A DNA stretch of 12,905 nt from Actinomycetota bacterium (GCA_003161205.1 PMOU01000620.1:4996-17900), one strand, 5' to 3'. Numbered from the stretch's first letter, positions 1-7,979 are shown. Notes: generated by a model from the sequence alone, not told the origin. Made by a program: numbers and translations.

Positions 1-806
1 GCGGCCTGCGCGGCGAGGTCGGCGTCTTTGAGCGCGTGCTTGAGCGCGAACGCGGGGGTGAAGTCGCCGCCCAGCATGACGCGGGCCTTCTGCGTGGCGT
101 AGGGCGATCCGAGCGGCGTCGACGCCAGCACGTCCACGATCTGGGCGGGGTCCAGGTCGAGCTGGCGGGCGAAGGAGAGGGTTTCCGCCGTCATCTCGGC
201 GAGGTCGGCCAGCCAGTTGTTGAGGACCAGCTTGGCCCGGGTGCCGTTGCCGGCCGGGCCGAGCCAGGTGGTGGCGCGGCCGAGCGCGGCGAACACCGGG
301 GCGACGGTGTCCTGCAGCCAGGACGGGCCGCTGGCCAGGATGGTCAGCTCCCCGGCCTGGGCCGGTCCCTGACTTCCCGACACCGGCGCATCGATGAAGC
401 CCACCTGGTTCCGGGTGGCGGTGTTGATGAACCGTTCGGTCCACTCCATTCCCACGGTGGCCATCTGCACCCAGATCAGGCCGGGAGCGATGATCAGTTC
501 CCCGTCCGGCCCGTGCAGGGCCTGCTCGGTGGCGGGCCCGTCGGCCAGCATGGTGATGAGGATGCCGGCGCCCTTGATGGCGTCGGCCGGGCTGGCCGCC
601 GCGGTCGCGCCGTCCGTGACGAGGGCGTCGGCGTGGTTGGCGGAGCGGTCCCATGCCCGCACCCGGAAACCGGCGCGGGCCAGGTTGGCGGCCATCGGGC
701 CGCCCATCCGCCCGGTGCCGAGAAACGCGATCACCGGCGTGGCCGTACGCCGGCTGCTGCCGGGGCGGGCTGGTGCGCTCTGCTGTGGTGCAAGCTGGGT
801 AGTCAT
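1..806 (-). CDS. NAD(P)-dependent beta-hydroxyacid dehydrogenase, 3-hydroxyisobutyrate dehydrogenase family (C-terminus cut by window)
   Basis: Seen: translating the minus strand from the ATG at 806 gives 268 codons open to the window edge. A Rossmann dinucleotide motif FLGTGRMG lies at about residues 28-35. The substrate-binding segment DAPVSGSQGP follows at 139-148, then GNGTRAKLVLNN at 186-197 with the family's catalytic lysine at Lys192. The 24 residues before the Rossmann fold are a polar Ala/Pro/Arg-rich leader. The start is supported by GGAAGGA five bases upstream. Known: the family oxidises or reduces beta-hydroxyacids such as 3-hydroxyisobutyrate, tartronate semialdehyde or gamma-hydroxybutyrate in the cytoplasm with NAD(P). 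Full proteins are about 290-300 aa, so only some 30 residues are missing. Inferred: it is the last visible gene of the leftward catabolic arm and would handle a hydroxyacid or semialdehyde intermediate. The exact substrate is not readable. Confidence 0.93.
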   Translation of the reverse strand, partial: MTTQLAPQQSAPARPGSSRRTATPVIAFLGTGRMGGPMAANLARAGFRVRAWDRSANHADALVTDGATAAASPADAIKGAGILITMLADGPATEQALHGPDGELIIAPGLIWVQMATVGMEWTERFINTATRNQVGFIDAPVSGSQGPAQAGELTILASGPSWLQDTVAPVFAALGRATTWLGPAGNGTRAKLVLNNWLADLAEMTAETLSFARQLDLDPAQIVDVLASTPLGSPYATQKARVMLGGDFTPAFALKHALKDADLAAQA

Positions 807-861
807 GACATTCCTTCCGTGGCTTCGGATGACACCAAGCTTCACGCCCGCCAGGGTGAGC

Positions 862-869
862 TGACGTCA
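862..869. promoter_or_regulatory. TGACGTCA dyad between cupin and dehydrogenase genes
   Basis: A perfect 8-base palindrome, TGACGTCA, overlaps the stop codon of the cupin reading frame and lies about 56 bases before the dehydrogenase start. Six-base arms CCCGCC and GGCGGG flank it loosely. It could be a regulator half-site or chance. No convincing promoter boxes were found beside it. Confidence 0.2.
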
Positions 870-1871
870 CACGGGCGGGTGATTCGCTGCCAGGCGGCGG
901 CCATTATCCTTATCACCTTCCCCGCTCGTACTAGTGATCACTCCCAGGAGGGCCGACAGGCATAACCGCAGGTCAATGGCTCCGCAGGACGCGAAGTCGG
1001 CTGCGTTGAGTACCCATCCTGGACGGCCCAGGAAGTCATTCCGGACGGGCGAGAACACGTCGAGGAGCCTGTTGATCCCAGGCCCGGCAGCCTGGCTCGT
1101 GTGGATCAGCGGTGGCGGGAAGATCACTGCTCCGGGGCCCTTCAGCTGGGCATGCTGGTCGTCGCGCCAGGTGGTCATGTCTGGCGTCCAGGGTGTCCTG
1201 ATGTGGTGCACGAACTGGCCGGCCAGCTGAACCGAGCACTGCTCGAAGTCGGGATGGCTGTGGGGGGACAGCTTGCGCACGTCGCGTGGGCCGTGGCGGT
1301 CGCCGATAAAATTGAGCATAAGGTTCCGGCTCCGGAAGATATGGCCGAACCGGTCCGGGGTGGGCGGGTAGTCCGCGAGCCGGTACGTGAGTACCGGCCC
1401 TGGGCTGGCCGCGGGGGCGTGGACCGCGACGTTCGGCGGCACCTCAAGGTAGGCGTCCTTGTTGACACAGCATGCCAACAGGTCTAGCGCGGCGGCGGTG
1501 CTGACCCGGATGACGGGGCCGGCCTCCAGCACGTCGACGGTGCTGGCCCCGGCCGGTACTACAGCCAGTGATCTGCCCTGCATGACATGGGATGACCCGT
1601 TTGCGCTGATCCGCACGGCCGTCTCGTCATCAGGCAGCGCCACCAGGTACTCGAATGGCTCAGACTCACGCGCCAGCGCGTCGCCTGCAGCGGCTTGGGC
1701 GAACGTGACCACCGCGTTCTGGGTCCGCACGTGCCAGATCCGGGAGCCAGCGTGGCTGACCTGCGCGGTATCCCCGGTGAAGGCGATCACCTGGGCCTCG
1801 GCGAACCCGGCGGCAGGGATGCCTGGTTGCGCGTCGAGCACCGAGCGCGGATCGGATTGATCGAATGGCAT
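867..1871 (-). CDS. Two-cupin domain protein of unknown function
   Basis: Seen: a 334-residue reading frame starts at ATG 1871, 24 bases after the propeller gene's stop, with only a weak ribosome site (AAGTGAG). The N-terminal beta-sandwich (about residues 45-125) lacks metal ligands. The second cupin (about 185-280) has HSHPDFEQ with His204, His206 and Glu210, then PPLIHTS with His257, the classical metal-binding set. The conserved-looking fold ends near GRPGWVLNAADF at 282-293. The remaining 41 residues differ in character, contain a rare TTA leucine codon (residue 303), and are probably not native; see the finding on a possible frameshift. Known: cupins include dioxygenases, isomerases and decarboxylases. 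Inferred: an enzyme of the same catabolic unit, since it lies in line with the importer genes. The reaction is unknown. Confidence 0.85.
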   Translation of the reverse strand: MPFDQSDPRSVLDAQPGIPAAGFAEAQVIAFTGDTAQVSHAGSRIWHVRTQNAVVTFAQAAAGDALARESEPFEYLVALPDDETAVRISANGSSHVMQGRSLAVVPAGASTVDVLEAGPVIRVSTAAALDLLACCVNKDAYLEVPPNVAVHAPAASPGPVLTYRLADYPPTPDRFGHIFRSRNLMLNFIGDRHGPRDVRKLSPHSHPDFEQCSVQLAGQFVHHIRTPWTPDMTTWRDDQHAQLKGPGAVIFPPPLIHTSQAAGPGINRLLDVFSPVRNDFLGRPGWVLNAADFASCGAIDLRLCLSALLGVITSTSGEGDKDNGRRLAANHPPV

Positions 1872-1895
1872 GGCTGGCTCACTTTCGGCTGCCGC

Positions 1896-3197
1896 TTAGA
1901 TGCCTTCGTACTGAAGGATGTTGAGGCCGGCGTTGTAGTCGGTCACGTAGACAAGTCCTTCGGTGCTGACGAACACATCAGCGGAGTGCCGGGACATGGG
2001 CCTGCCCGGCCGGGCATTCCACATCCGGCCGGGCAGGCCAGGCAGGTAGTACCCGGCTGGCTCCGGGCGGTAGGGATCGCGGATGTCGAAGGCGCGGATT
2101 CCGGCGTTCTGGTAGGTCGCGAAGATCAGCTCGGAGCTCTGGAAGCTCCCTGGCCGGTTTTCGTGCAGGTTATGCGGTCCGAAGTGCCCAGGCTGGGCGC
2201 AGAAGTCCTGCTCGTCCGGGATGGGTACGGTGGCGATGGTGACCGGGTTGGATTTCTCGCGGATATCGAGCATCCAGATGTGCTTGACACCGTCGGCGCA
2301 GTTGTCAGCGACAGCTTCGTCTGCCACGACCAGCAGGTCCCGGTCGGGCAGGGGAAGACAGGTGTGGGTTCCGCCGGTAAACGGCGGCGACCAGTTCCGG
2401 TGGGCGACGAGTTCCGGACGGGCGGGATCCTGGACATCGTTCACGGTGACACCGGCGTCCCGCCACGCACCGTACGCGTAGCCGTCCGCTACGATGGCGT
2501 GGTGCAGGCCGACCCGGCCGGGTTCCGTGCGGGGTACCTCCCCGCCTTCTGCCCACATGCCGGGCAGCCACCAGCGTGCCGCCTCGGCCGGGTGTTCGGG
2601 ATCCTGGAGATCGATGACCAGCATGATGTAGTCGGTGAAGCCGCGCAGGAAGGCGGAGGCGTAGGCGTACCTGCCGCCCGTGTACCAGAGCCGGTGCAGC
2701 CCGGCGCCGTCCACCGGCATGAAAGCGATCGCCCGCGGCTCCGCCGGCCTGGATATGTCGTAGACCCGCAGGCCGGCGGAATAGTCGACCCCATTGACAC
2801 CGAAGGCGGAGACGTCCAGGCCACCCGAGTCGTTGGAGTAGTAGGTCTTCTCGTCGGTGACGAACTTGAAAAAGTTCAGTGCCTCGATGACCAGGAGCAG
2901 GTCACCGTGCGTCTGGAGGTGGATATTCCAGGTGTTCGGAAAGGTGGGCAGGAAATTAACCGCCACGACGGACCGTGGGTCCCGGATATCGAGGACTGTG
3001 AACCCGGCGTTGAATCCCTGGCCGATGTACGCGTACCCGTTGTGGACCATTATCTGGTTCGCGTCGGGGCGACCGCCCTGGTCGCTGTGCCCGACGAAGG
3101 TGAAACCAGATCCGTGGCCCCCTTGGGGGTCAGCCACGGCTGGCCCCCAAGGTCGTGGTCGGCTGGGCCGGGCTGGCAGCGGATGCCACGGGCTCAC
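1896..3197 (-). CDS. LVIVD-repeat beta-propeller protein
   Basis: Seen: 433 residues with repeated units ending in an aspartate-proline turn: VLDIRDP at about 68, VYDISRP at 145, VIDLQDP at 194, VNDVQDP at 252, MLDIREK at 309 and AFDIRDP at 369. A last blade near 415-428 (VYVTDYNAGLNIL) suggests a seven-bladed propeller. Histidines recur at the inner strands: His52, His96, His168, His232-233, His278, His342 and His345. No signal peptide or membrane segment is present, so it is predicted cytoplasmic. The GTG at 3197 overlaps the binding-protein stop as GTGA, which favours translational coupling. A GTG at 3137 preceded by GGGGG is a real alternative, because the intervening 20 residues are Pro/Arg-rich and unlike the rest. 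Known: LVIVD proteins form propellers of mostly unknown function. Inferred: a catabolic enzyme or ligand-binding protein of the importer operon. Confidence 0.88.
   Translation of the reverse strand: MSPWHPLPARPSRPRPWGPAVADPQGGHGSGFTFVGHSDQGGRPDANQIMVHNGYAYIGQGFNAGFTVLDIRDPRSVVAVNFLPTFPNTWNIHLQTHGDLLLVIEALNFFKFVTDEKTYYSNDSGGLDVSAFGVNGVDYSAGLRVYDISRPAEPRAIAFMPVDGAGLHRLWYTGGRYAYASAFLRGFTDYIMLVIDLQDPEHPAEAARWWLPGMWAEGGEVPRTEPGRVGLHHAIVADGYAYGAWRDAGVTVNDVQDPARPELVAHRNWSPPFTGGTHTCLPLPDRDLLVVADEAVADNCADGVKHIWMLDIREKSNPVTIATVPIPDEQDFCAQPGHFGPHNLHENRPGSFQSSELIFATYQNAGIRAFDIRDPYRPEPAGYYLPGLPGRMWNARPGRPMSRHSADVFVSTEGLVYVTDYNAGLNILQYEGI
3121..3152. repeat. Long inverted repeat at the start of the propeller gene
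   Basis: Arms at 3121-3135 (CCTTGGGGGTCAGCC) and 3138-3152 (GGCTGGCCCCCAAGG) match at 14 of 15 positions, and the odd pair can form as a wobble pair in RNA. Only two bases separate the arms. On the minus-strand mRNA it lies 45-76 bases after the 3197 GTG and overlaps the alternative start at 3137. There it would bury the GGGGG ribosome-site candidate. No U tract follows, so it is not a typical terminator. An mRNA-stability or translation-control element is possible. Confidence 0.6.
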
Positions 3198-4360
3198 ACA
3201 CCCCAGATCTTGCGGTAGGCAGCCTGGTATCCGTTGGGCGGGTTGTACACGCTCTGCGCTCCGCCGAACTCGCTGACGTCTGCGTTGATCACCAGGTGCG
3301 GCTGGGTCACGTACCCGCTCGGCGCTTTGCCCGCGAATGCGCGGTTCAGTTCATCCGCGACCTGCCAGCCGTGCATGTACAGCGGCTCGGCCACCGTCGC
3401 CGTCTGGAACTGGCCAGCACTGATCCTCTGGAACGCGGAGGCACTTCCGTCACCGGCTGAAATCAGGTGCGGCGCACCAGTCGCGCTGACGCCCGCCGTC
3501 CGCAGTGCCGGGACACTCGCGTCGAAGGCGAGGTCGTTGATGGCGAAGATGTCCGTCAGCTTCGAGCCGAAACGCTGCAGCATTGCGGTGACAAGCCCGG
3601 GCGAGTCAGTGGTGATATTCGCGAACGGGAAGCTATCGGTCGTCAGCACCGATGAGGTCTGGCACGCGTCTATGGCAGCCTTGATCCCGTCCGCCTTGGC
3701 GAGAGTCTGCGGGATCGAGAGGTCAGTCAGGATCCCGACACGCGCGCGCCCGTTAGTCGCCACGATGGCATACTCGCCGGCCAGCTTGCCGATCGCCGTG
3801 TTCGGACTGGTCACGTTGGTGAACAGCAGATGGTCCGGGCTCGGGCCAGGGTCGTTCTGAGCGTGCCAGCCGACCACGACGATGTGATGGGCCACTGCCG
3901 CCTTGACCTCTGAGACGGTCAGGATGTAAGGGAAGCCGACTATGACGATCGCGTCCGGCTTCACCGCGATCGCCTGGCTGAGGGCGGCGCTGTCACCGGA
4001 GACCGTGTTCTGGCCGTCGAACGTCTGGACCCGCCAGTCCAGCAGCTTGGCCGCCTCTCTGAACCCCGCGAGGACGCCCAGGTTTCCGCCGTTCTGCAGC
4101 GACCCGGCGACGAAAGCAATGAACTTGCCCTTCACCGCCTTCGGCCCGGTGGTAGGGCCATCCCACTTCGTCGACGGATGCAGCGAGGCCTGCACGGCCG
4201 CCCGGTCCGCTGCGACGGTTGACGGGCAGCCGCTGGTACTCGCCGCCGCCGCGGCGGAAGCCGAGGAAGGCGAGGACGAGCCGCACGCGGACACGAGCAG
4301 GAGTGCACCCGCTGCCACCGCGGCAGCGGACCCCCTTCTCAAAAGTCTTCCAGTGATCAC
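3194..4360 (-). CDS. Ribose-type ABC importer substrate-binding lipoprotein
   Basis: Seen: 388 residues. The signal peptide has Arg6, Arg8 and Arg9, then a hydrophobic run and the lipobox LVSAC with acylated Cys26. A Ser/Ala-rich tether (27-45) follows, then a type I periplasmic-binding fold (Peripla_BP_4-like) from about residue 78. Typical segments are KFIAFVAGSLQNGG, PDAIVIVGFPYI, VGILTDLSIPQTLAKADGI and FAINDLAFDASVPAL. The GTG start at 4360 overlaps the permease stop as GTGA and has GGAG six bases upstream. Known: such proteins sit on the outer face of the membrane and deliver sugars, polyols or related small molecules to an RbsC-type permease. Inferred: it sets the substrate specificity of this cluster, but the ligand cannot be read from the sequence. 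Confidence 0.94.
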   Translation of the reverse strand: MITGRLLRRGSAAAVAAGALLLVSACGSSSPSSASAAAAASTSGCPSTVAADRAAVQASLHPSTKWDGPTTGPKAVKGKFIAFVAGSLQNGGNLGVLAGFREAAKLLDWRVQTFDGQNTVSGDSAALSQAIAVKPDAIVIVGFPYILTVSEVKAAVAHHIVVVGWHAQNDPGPSPDHLLFTNVTSPNTAIGKLAGEYAIVATNGRARVGILTDLSIPQTLAKADGIKAAIDACQTSSVLTTDSFPFANITTDSPGLVTAMLQRFGSKLTDIFAINDLAFDASVPALRTAGVSATGAPHLISAGDGSASAFQRISAGQFQTATVAEPLYMHGWQVADELNRAFAGKAPSGYVTQPHLVINADVSEFGGAQSVYNPPNGYQAAYRKIWGV

Positions 4361-5478
4361 GAGTCACTCCATTCTGTTGCGTGCAGTGCGCTGGCGGGGG
4401 GCGGCGCGGTCTCGCTGACCGTTTGAATCTCGCCGGATGGAACGGGCTGCGGCGCGGCCGGCTTCATGCCACGCCGGCGGCGCGCCACGAATCCGGCCAG
4501 GCCAACCGCCACGAGCAAGGTGCCGCCGTTGAACAGGTTTTCCACATAGAAGGCCCCGCCCCATTGCTCGAGGCCCGCGATACCGATGGACAGCACCAGC
4601 ACCGCCACCACCGTGCCCCATACGTTCGGCCGGCCTGGCTTGATGGCGGTCTTGCCGAGCAGGGCACCGACAAAGGCGGGGAGGAGGAACTCCGGCCCGG
4701 TTGCGCTCTGGCCGACCTGCAGCTGGGCGGCGAGCAGGACCCCGGCGATACCGACCAGCAGCCCGGAGATAGCGAATGCGGCGATCCCGAATTTGCGTGC
4801 GGAGATACCGGACAGCACCGCGGCGCGGCGGTTGAAGCCAAGTGCGTACAGATACCTGCCGGCGGGGGTGAACTCCAGCAGGACCCACAACAGGACCGCG
4901 ACGGCCAGGACGATGAGTGTGGGCAGCGGGACGCCCAGGATCGAACGGTAGTTCAGGCTTACGAAGGCCGCCGGCAACGGGGCTACGATCTGCTGCCCGC
5001 CCGTGTACCAGATCGCCAGGCCGTAGGCGATCGTGCCGGTGCCCAGCGTGGCGATGAACGAGTCGATCTTCGCGACGTGCACGAGCAGGCCGTTGATCAG
5101 GCCGACGGTCACCCCGAGCACGAGGACCAGGACTACCGACAGCTCCCAGCTCAGGCCGTTCTTGGCAATGAAACCGTCAGCCAGCACGTATAGCAGGCCC
5201 ACCATGTACCCGATGGAAAGGTCGAACTCGCCGCTCGCAATGACCACGGTCAGGCCGAGCGAAAGGAGCAGGACCGTCGTCTCCTCGTTAAGGATCGAGT
5301 GGGCCGTCAGGCTGGTCGGGAAGGTATCCGGGAGGGCCAGCGAGAAGGTAATGATCATGACGACACCGAGGACGATCAGCCCGTAAGCCGGCAGCTGCCC
5401 CGAGGCCCGCTGCCACCACCTCGCGGGCCCGTGAGTCTTCCCGGTGGCGGCAGTAACGATGATCTCCTGATTAGTCAT
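4357..5478 (-). CDS. Ribose-type ABC importer permease (RbsC family)
   Basis: Seen: 373 residues with about ten hydrophobic segments from residue 29 onward. The family-typical stretch ASGEFDLSIGYMVGL follows the second or third helix, and IDSFIATLGTGTIAYGL precedes the periplasmic GGQQIVAPLP loop. The cytoplasmic loop GFNRRAAVLSGISARK matches the usual coupling region (normally G.N..AA..SGI). The last 35 residues after a basic RRRRG cluster are a polar Pro-rich tail. The ATG at 5478 overlaps the ATPase gene's end by 8 bases and is preceded by GGAGG at a 6-base spacing. Known: BPD_transp_2 permeases of this type homodimerise in the membrane and work with a fused double ATPase. Inferred: it forms one importer with the genes on either side. 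Confidence 0.95.
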   Translation of the reverse strand: MTNQEIIVTAATGKTHGPARWWQRASGQLPAYGLIVLGVVMIITFSLALPDTFPTSLTAHSILNEETTVLLLSLGLTVVIASGEFDLSIGYMVGLLYVLADGFIAKNGLSWELSVVLVLVLGVTVGLINGLLVHVAKIDSFIATLGTGTIAYGLAIWYTGGQQIVAPLPAAFVSLNYRSILGVPLPTLIVLAVAVLLWVLLEFTPAGRYLYALGFNRRAAVLSGISARKFGIAAFAISGLLVGIAGVLLAAQLQVGQSATGPEFLLPAFVGALLGKTAIKPGRPNVWGTVVAVLVLSIGIAGLEQWGGAFYVENLFNGGTLLVAVGLAGFVARRRRGMKPAAPQPVPSGEIQTVSETAPPPASALHATEWSDS

Positions 5479-7006
5479 GATCGCCTCCGCTGGCGGCCCG
5501 GGTCAGGGCCGGGACGGTGATGTGATCGCGGTCCAGCTCAGTCACGACCGCGCCCCGGTCGAAGACCAGGACGCGGTCGCACAGCGTCTCCAGCTCTTCG
5601 AAGTCGGTGGAGATGACGAGTACCGCCTTGCCGTCCGCCGCTGCCTGACGCAGCAGGGCGTAGAGATCCGCCTTGCCTCCGACGTCGACTCCCATGGTCG
5701 GCTCCTCCAGGACGATGACCTCGCTGGCCAGTGACAGGCAGCGGGCCAGGATGGCCTTCTGCTGGTTACCCCCACTGAGGGTGCTGATGAGCACCCCGGG
5801 TTCGGGCGGCACTACCCGGAAACGGCCCAGGGCGTGGCGAGCCGCCGATCTCTCCTGCCGCCGGGAGCGCAGCTTCAGGGCAGGGGCGCCGAGGGCGCCC
5901 GGGTTCAGGTAGAGGTTCTCCTGAACGGTCATGTCGTAGGCGACACCTTCGACTTCCCGGTTGCTCGTGACGAACACGACGCCGTGAGCGATGGCGTCAG
6001 CGGCAGAGCCGATGTGCACTGTGCGGTCGTGGATCCGGATCTCTCCTGCGGCCAGGCCGGCCAGTCCGCAAAGAGCGCGTCCTATGTCGGCCTGGCCCGC
6101 TCCCTGCAGTCCGGCCATCCCGACGATCTCACCGCGGCGCACGGCCAGGGATGCGCTGGCTCCTGACTGCACGATGAGCCGATCTGCGCGCAGGGCCACC
6201 GTTCCTGGCGTCCGGGAGGCTGGTCTTGCCTGTGTGGCCCGCTGTCCGGTAATGCTGGCTATCAGGGCGGCCGCGTTCGATGTGGCGGTCGGCCCGGTGA
6301 ACACGCGGAGCCCGTCGCGCAGGACGGTTACCCGGTCGGAAAGCCGGAACACCTCGTCGATGCGGTGCGTCACGTAGACGATCGCGGCGCCGCCGGAGCG
6401 CAGCAGGCCCACAGCGTGGAAGAGGTGCGCCACCTCTGTCTCATGCAAGCTGGCGGTCGGCTCGTCCAGGAAGATCAGGTCCTTCTGGCCGACCAGCGCC
6501 CGCGCGATCGCGATCATTGACTTGTCCGCGCGGCTCAGCTCGGCTACCGGCGCACGGGGGTCGATCCGCGATTCGATGACCTGCAGCGCGGCCGCAGCCC
6601 GGCGCCTGGTGGCCGCGCGGTCGATGAGCCCGCGGCGCCGGGCGAACCCGCCGACGACCGCGATATTCTCAGCTACGGTGAGTTGGTCGACGAGGCCGAG
6701 ATCCTGGTGGATGAAGGCGATCCGCCCGGCGGCGTCCGCCCGGCTGAACGGGACCCCGTTCACCTCGATGGTGCCCTGGTCCGGTGAATAGATCCCCGCG
6801 AGGATCTTGATGAGAGTGGACTTCCCCGCGCCGTTCGCGCCCAGGAGCGCATGCACCTCACCCGGGTACGCCTCGAAATCGAGGCCGCCTAGCGCGGTCG
6901 TCCCGGCGAATCTCTTGACCAGGCCCTGGATGCGCAGGGTCGGGGCCGCCGGGTCGGCAGGCAGCTCGCCCAGTTGCCCGGGCACCGGTGACTGGCCGTG
7001 GGACAC
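5471..7006 (-). CDS. Ribose-type ABC importer ATPase with two fused nucleotide-binding domains (RbsA/MglA family)
   Basis: Seen: 511 residues from the GTG at 7006, the normal family length of about 500. Domain 1 has Walker A GANGAGKST (56-64), Q-loop Gln101, a divergent signature LSRADKS (157-163), Walker B LIFLDEP (177-183) and H-loop His214. Domain 2 has a degenerate Walker A (GLQGAGQAD, 299-307, no Lys-Ser/Thr), a canonical signature LSGGNQQ (409-415) and Walker B VIVLEEP, with Glu433 where Asp is usual. Known: a degenerate second Walker A and weak first signature are normal in this family. The start is fixed by a strong GGAGGAGGAG six bases upstream. A longer frame reaching 7591 would overlap the regulator gene and is rejected. 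Its neighbours supply the permease and binding protein. Inferred: it energises uptake of the cluster's substrate. Confidence 0.95.
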   Translation of the reverse strand: MSHGQSPVPGQLGELPADPAAPTLRIQGLVKRFAGTTALGGLDFEAYPGEVHALLGANGAGKSTLIKILAGIYSPDQGTIEVNGVPFSRADAAGRIAFIHQDLGLVDQLTVAENIAVVGGFARRRGLIDRAATRRRAAAALQVIESRIDPRAPVAELSRADKSMIAIARALVGQKDLIFLDEPTASLHETEVAHLFHAVGLLRSGGAAIVYVTHRIDEVFRLSDRVTVLRDGLRVFTGPTATSNAAALIASITGQRATQARPASRTPGTVALRADRLIVQSGASASLAVRRGEIVGMAGLQGAGQADIGRALCGLAGLAAGEIRIHDRTVHIGSAADAIAHGVVFVTSNREVEGVAYDMTVQENLYLNPGALGAPALKLRSRRQERSAARHALGRFRVVPPEPGVLISTLSGGNQQKAILARCLSLASEVIVLEEPTMGVDVGGKADLYALLRQAAADGKAVLVISTDFEELETLCDRVLVFDRGAVVTELDRDHITVPALTRAASGGDHD

Positions 7007-7012
7007 TGATTT

Positions 7013-7022
7013 CTCCTCCTCC
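7013..7022 (-). promoter_or_regulatory. Strong ribosome binding site of the ABC ATPase gene
   Basis: On the minus strand GGAGGAGGAG lies six bases before the GTG at 7006. It decides the ATPase start against the much longer open frame, which would run into the regulator gene. It is the strongest ribosome site in the leftward arm. Confidence 0.85.
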
Positions 7023-7125
7023 CCAGCGCGGGGTAGGCATGCTCCCCTCGCCGGATAAAACCGGGCCTGGTCCATCCATGCCGTCCGGCCCGCAAGAGCG
7101 CGGCAGCCGGGTGGCGGGTACGTGC

Positions 7126-7953
7126 TCAAGGCTCGGGCCAGCGAGTCCGGTACGGACCAGCGCCCGCACCCGGCATGCTCGGGCCGCCCATCTCCTCGGT
7201 GAGCTCGCGGGCCGCGGCCCGGACCCGCAGGGCCTGGGCCGAGTCGATGCTGGCGGGCAGCATCGCCGAGGTGTGCACGAGCGCCATGGTCGCGCAGATC
7301 CCGGTGGGGCTGAACACCGGCGCCGCGACCGAGCTGATCCCATCCTCGAACGATGCGGCTGCCGCGACCTGCTCGCGGGCCTGGCTCACCCGGGCCGAGA
7401 TCGTCTCCTGAGCGGCCGGGGGGAGCATGCGCAGCAGCGCGTGCATGGCCAGCTGATCGGGCATAAAGGCGAGGAACAAGACCGACTGTGCGGTCTCCAG
7501 GTTCAGCTGCGTCCCGACCGGCACCGTAATGAGAACCGCGTTGCTCCGGTCCTCGTGAACCTTGGCCACCACCGGGCCTGCAGCACCCCACAGGCTCACC
7601 ACCGCGGTCATCCGCGACGCGGCGGACAGCTCCCTCAAGTGGCGTTCGGCAAGCTCCAGGACAGTTCTGCGGCCGAGGCTGAAGCAGCCCAGCTGCACCG
7701 CCAGGTCTCCGGGTACGTACCCTCCGGTCTCCTCATCCCGGCTCAGCAGCTGCGCCGACACCAGGGAGGTGAAGTACCTGTGCACGGTCGTCCGGTTCAG
7801 CCCCAGCGCCGCTGCGGCTGCAGCCACGGTGAGCACCGGCACCTGCTGGCTGAACAAGGAAAGGATCTGCGCGGCGCGGCTCACGGCCTGGATGTCGCCA
7901 GAGTTGGCCCACCCGTCATGACTCACACGAGAAATCTGCTCACTCATACCCAT
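7126..7953 (-). CDS. IclR-family transcriptional regulator
   Basis: Seen: 275 residues. An N-terminal winged helix-turn-helix occupies about 22-90: AVSRAAQILSLF is the family's opening helix, and LNRTTVHRYFTSL (52-64) is the recognition helix. An effector-binding domain follows (about 100-260), including the typical SVLFLAFMPDQ and GISSVAAPVFSPTG segments. The start is ATG 7953, with a second in-frame ATG two codons later; neither has a good ribosome site. Known: IclR proteins bind small metabolites such as keto acids or aromatics in the C-terminal domain and regulate adjacent catabolic genes and themselves. The gene is 119 bases ahead of the importer genes on the same strand and diverges from the hydrolase/aldolase arm. 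Inferred: local regulator of both arms, responding to the imported compound or an intermediate. Confidence 0.95.
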   Translation of the reverse strand: MGMSEQISRVSHDGWANSGDIQAVSRAAQILSLFSQQVPVLTVAAAAAALGLNRTTVHRYFTSLVSAQLLSRDEETGGYVPGDLAVQLGCFSLGRRTVLELAERHLRELSAASRMTAVVSLWGAAGPVVAKVHEDRSNAVLITVPVGTQLNLETAQSVLFLAFMPDQLAMHALLRMLPPAAQETISARVSQAREQVAAAASFEDGISSVAAPVFSPTGICATMALVHTSAMLPASIDSAQALRVRAAARELTEEMGGPSMPGAGAGPYRTRWPEP

Positions 7954-7969
7954 CCGTTCATATAACGAA
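7952..7969. promoter_or_regulatory. Operator-like site 1 (most complete copy)
   Basis: ATCCGTTCATATAACGAA contains the dyad CGTT-N5-AACG (7955-7967). Its left 11 bases recur exactly at 8048-8058. Its right 11 bases (CATATAACGAA) recur exactly, inverted, at 8093-8103. It abuts the regulator's start codon and would lie just after the putative leftward transcription start, which fits autoregulation. Assignment to the IclR protein is inference. Confidence 0.55.
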
Positions 7970-7979
7970 ATCCTCGATC

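Noticed and set aside
842..904. Small minus-strand frame (18 codons) preceded by AAGG between the cupin and dehydrogenase genes
   Set aside because: Too short to support, no recognisable sequence, and mostly overlapping the end of the cupin frame. Chance is likely.
36..965. Plus-strand open frame of 309 codons opposite the dehydrogenase gene
   Set aside because: The minus strand here encodes a clear 3-hydroxyisobutyrate-dehydrogenase-type protein with all motifs in order. The plus frame is low-complexity Gly/Arg-rich.
1695..3218. Long plus-strand open frame of 507 codons opposite the propeller gene
   Set aside because: It is antisense to a gene with clear repeat motifs, has no recognisable domain and no good ribosome site. 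Long opposite-strand frames are common in GC-rich DNA.
7007..7591. Upstream extension of the ABC ATPase frame to 7591
   Set aside because: The extra 195 residues have no family counterpart and overlap the IclR gene. The GTG at 7006 has a strong ribosome site and gives the normal protein length.
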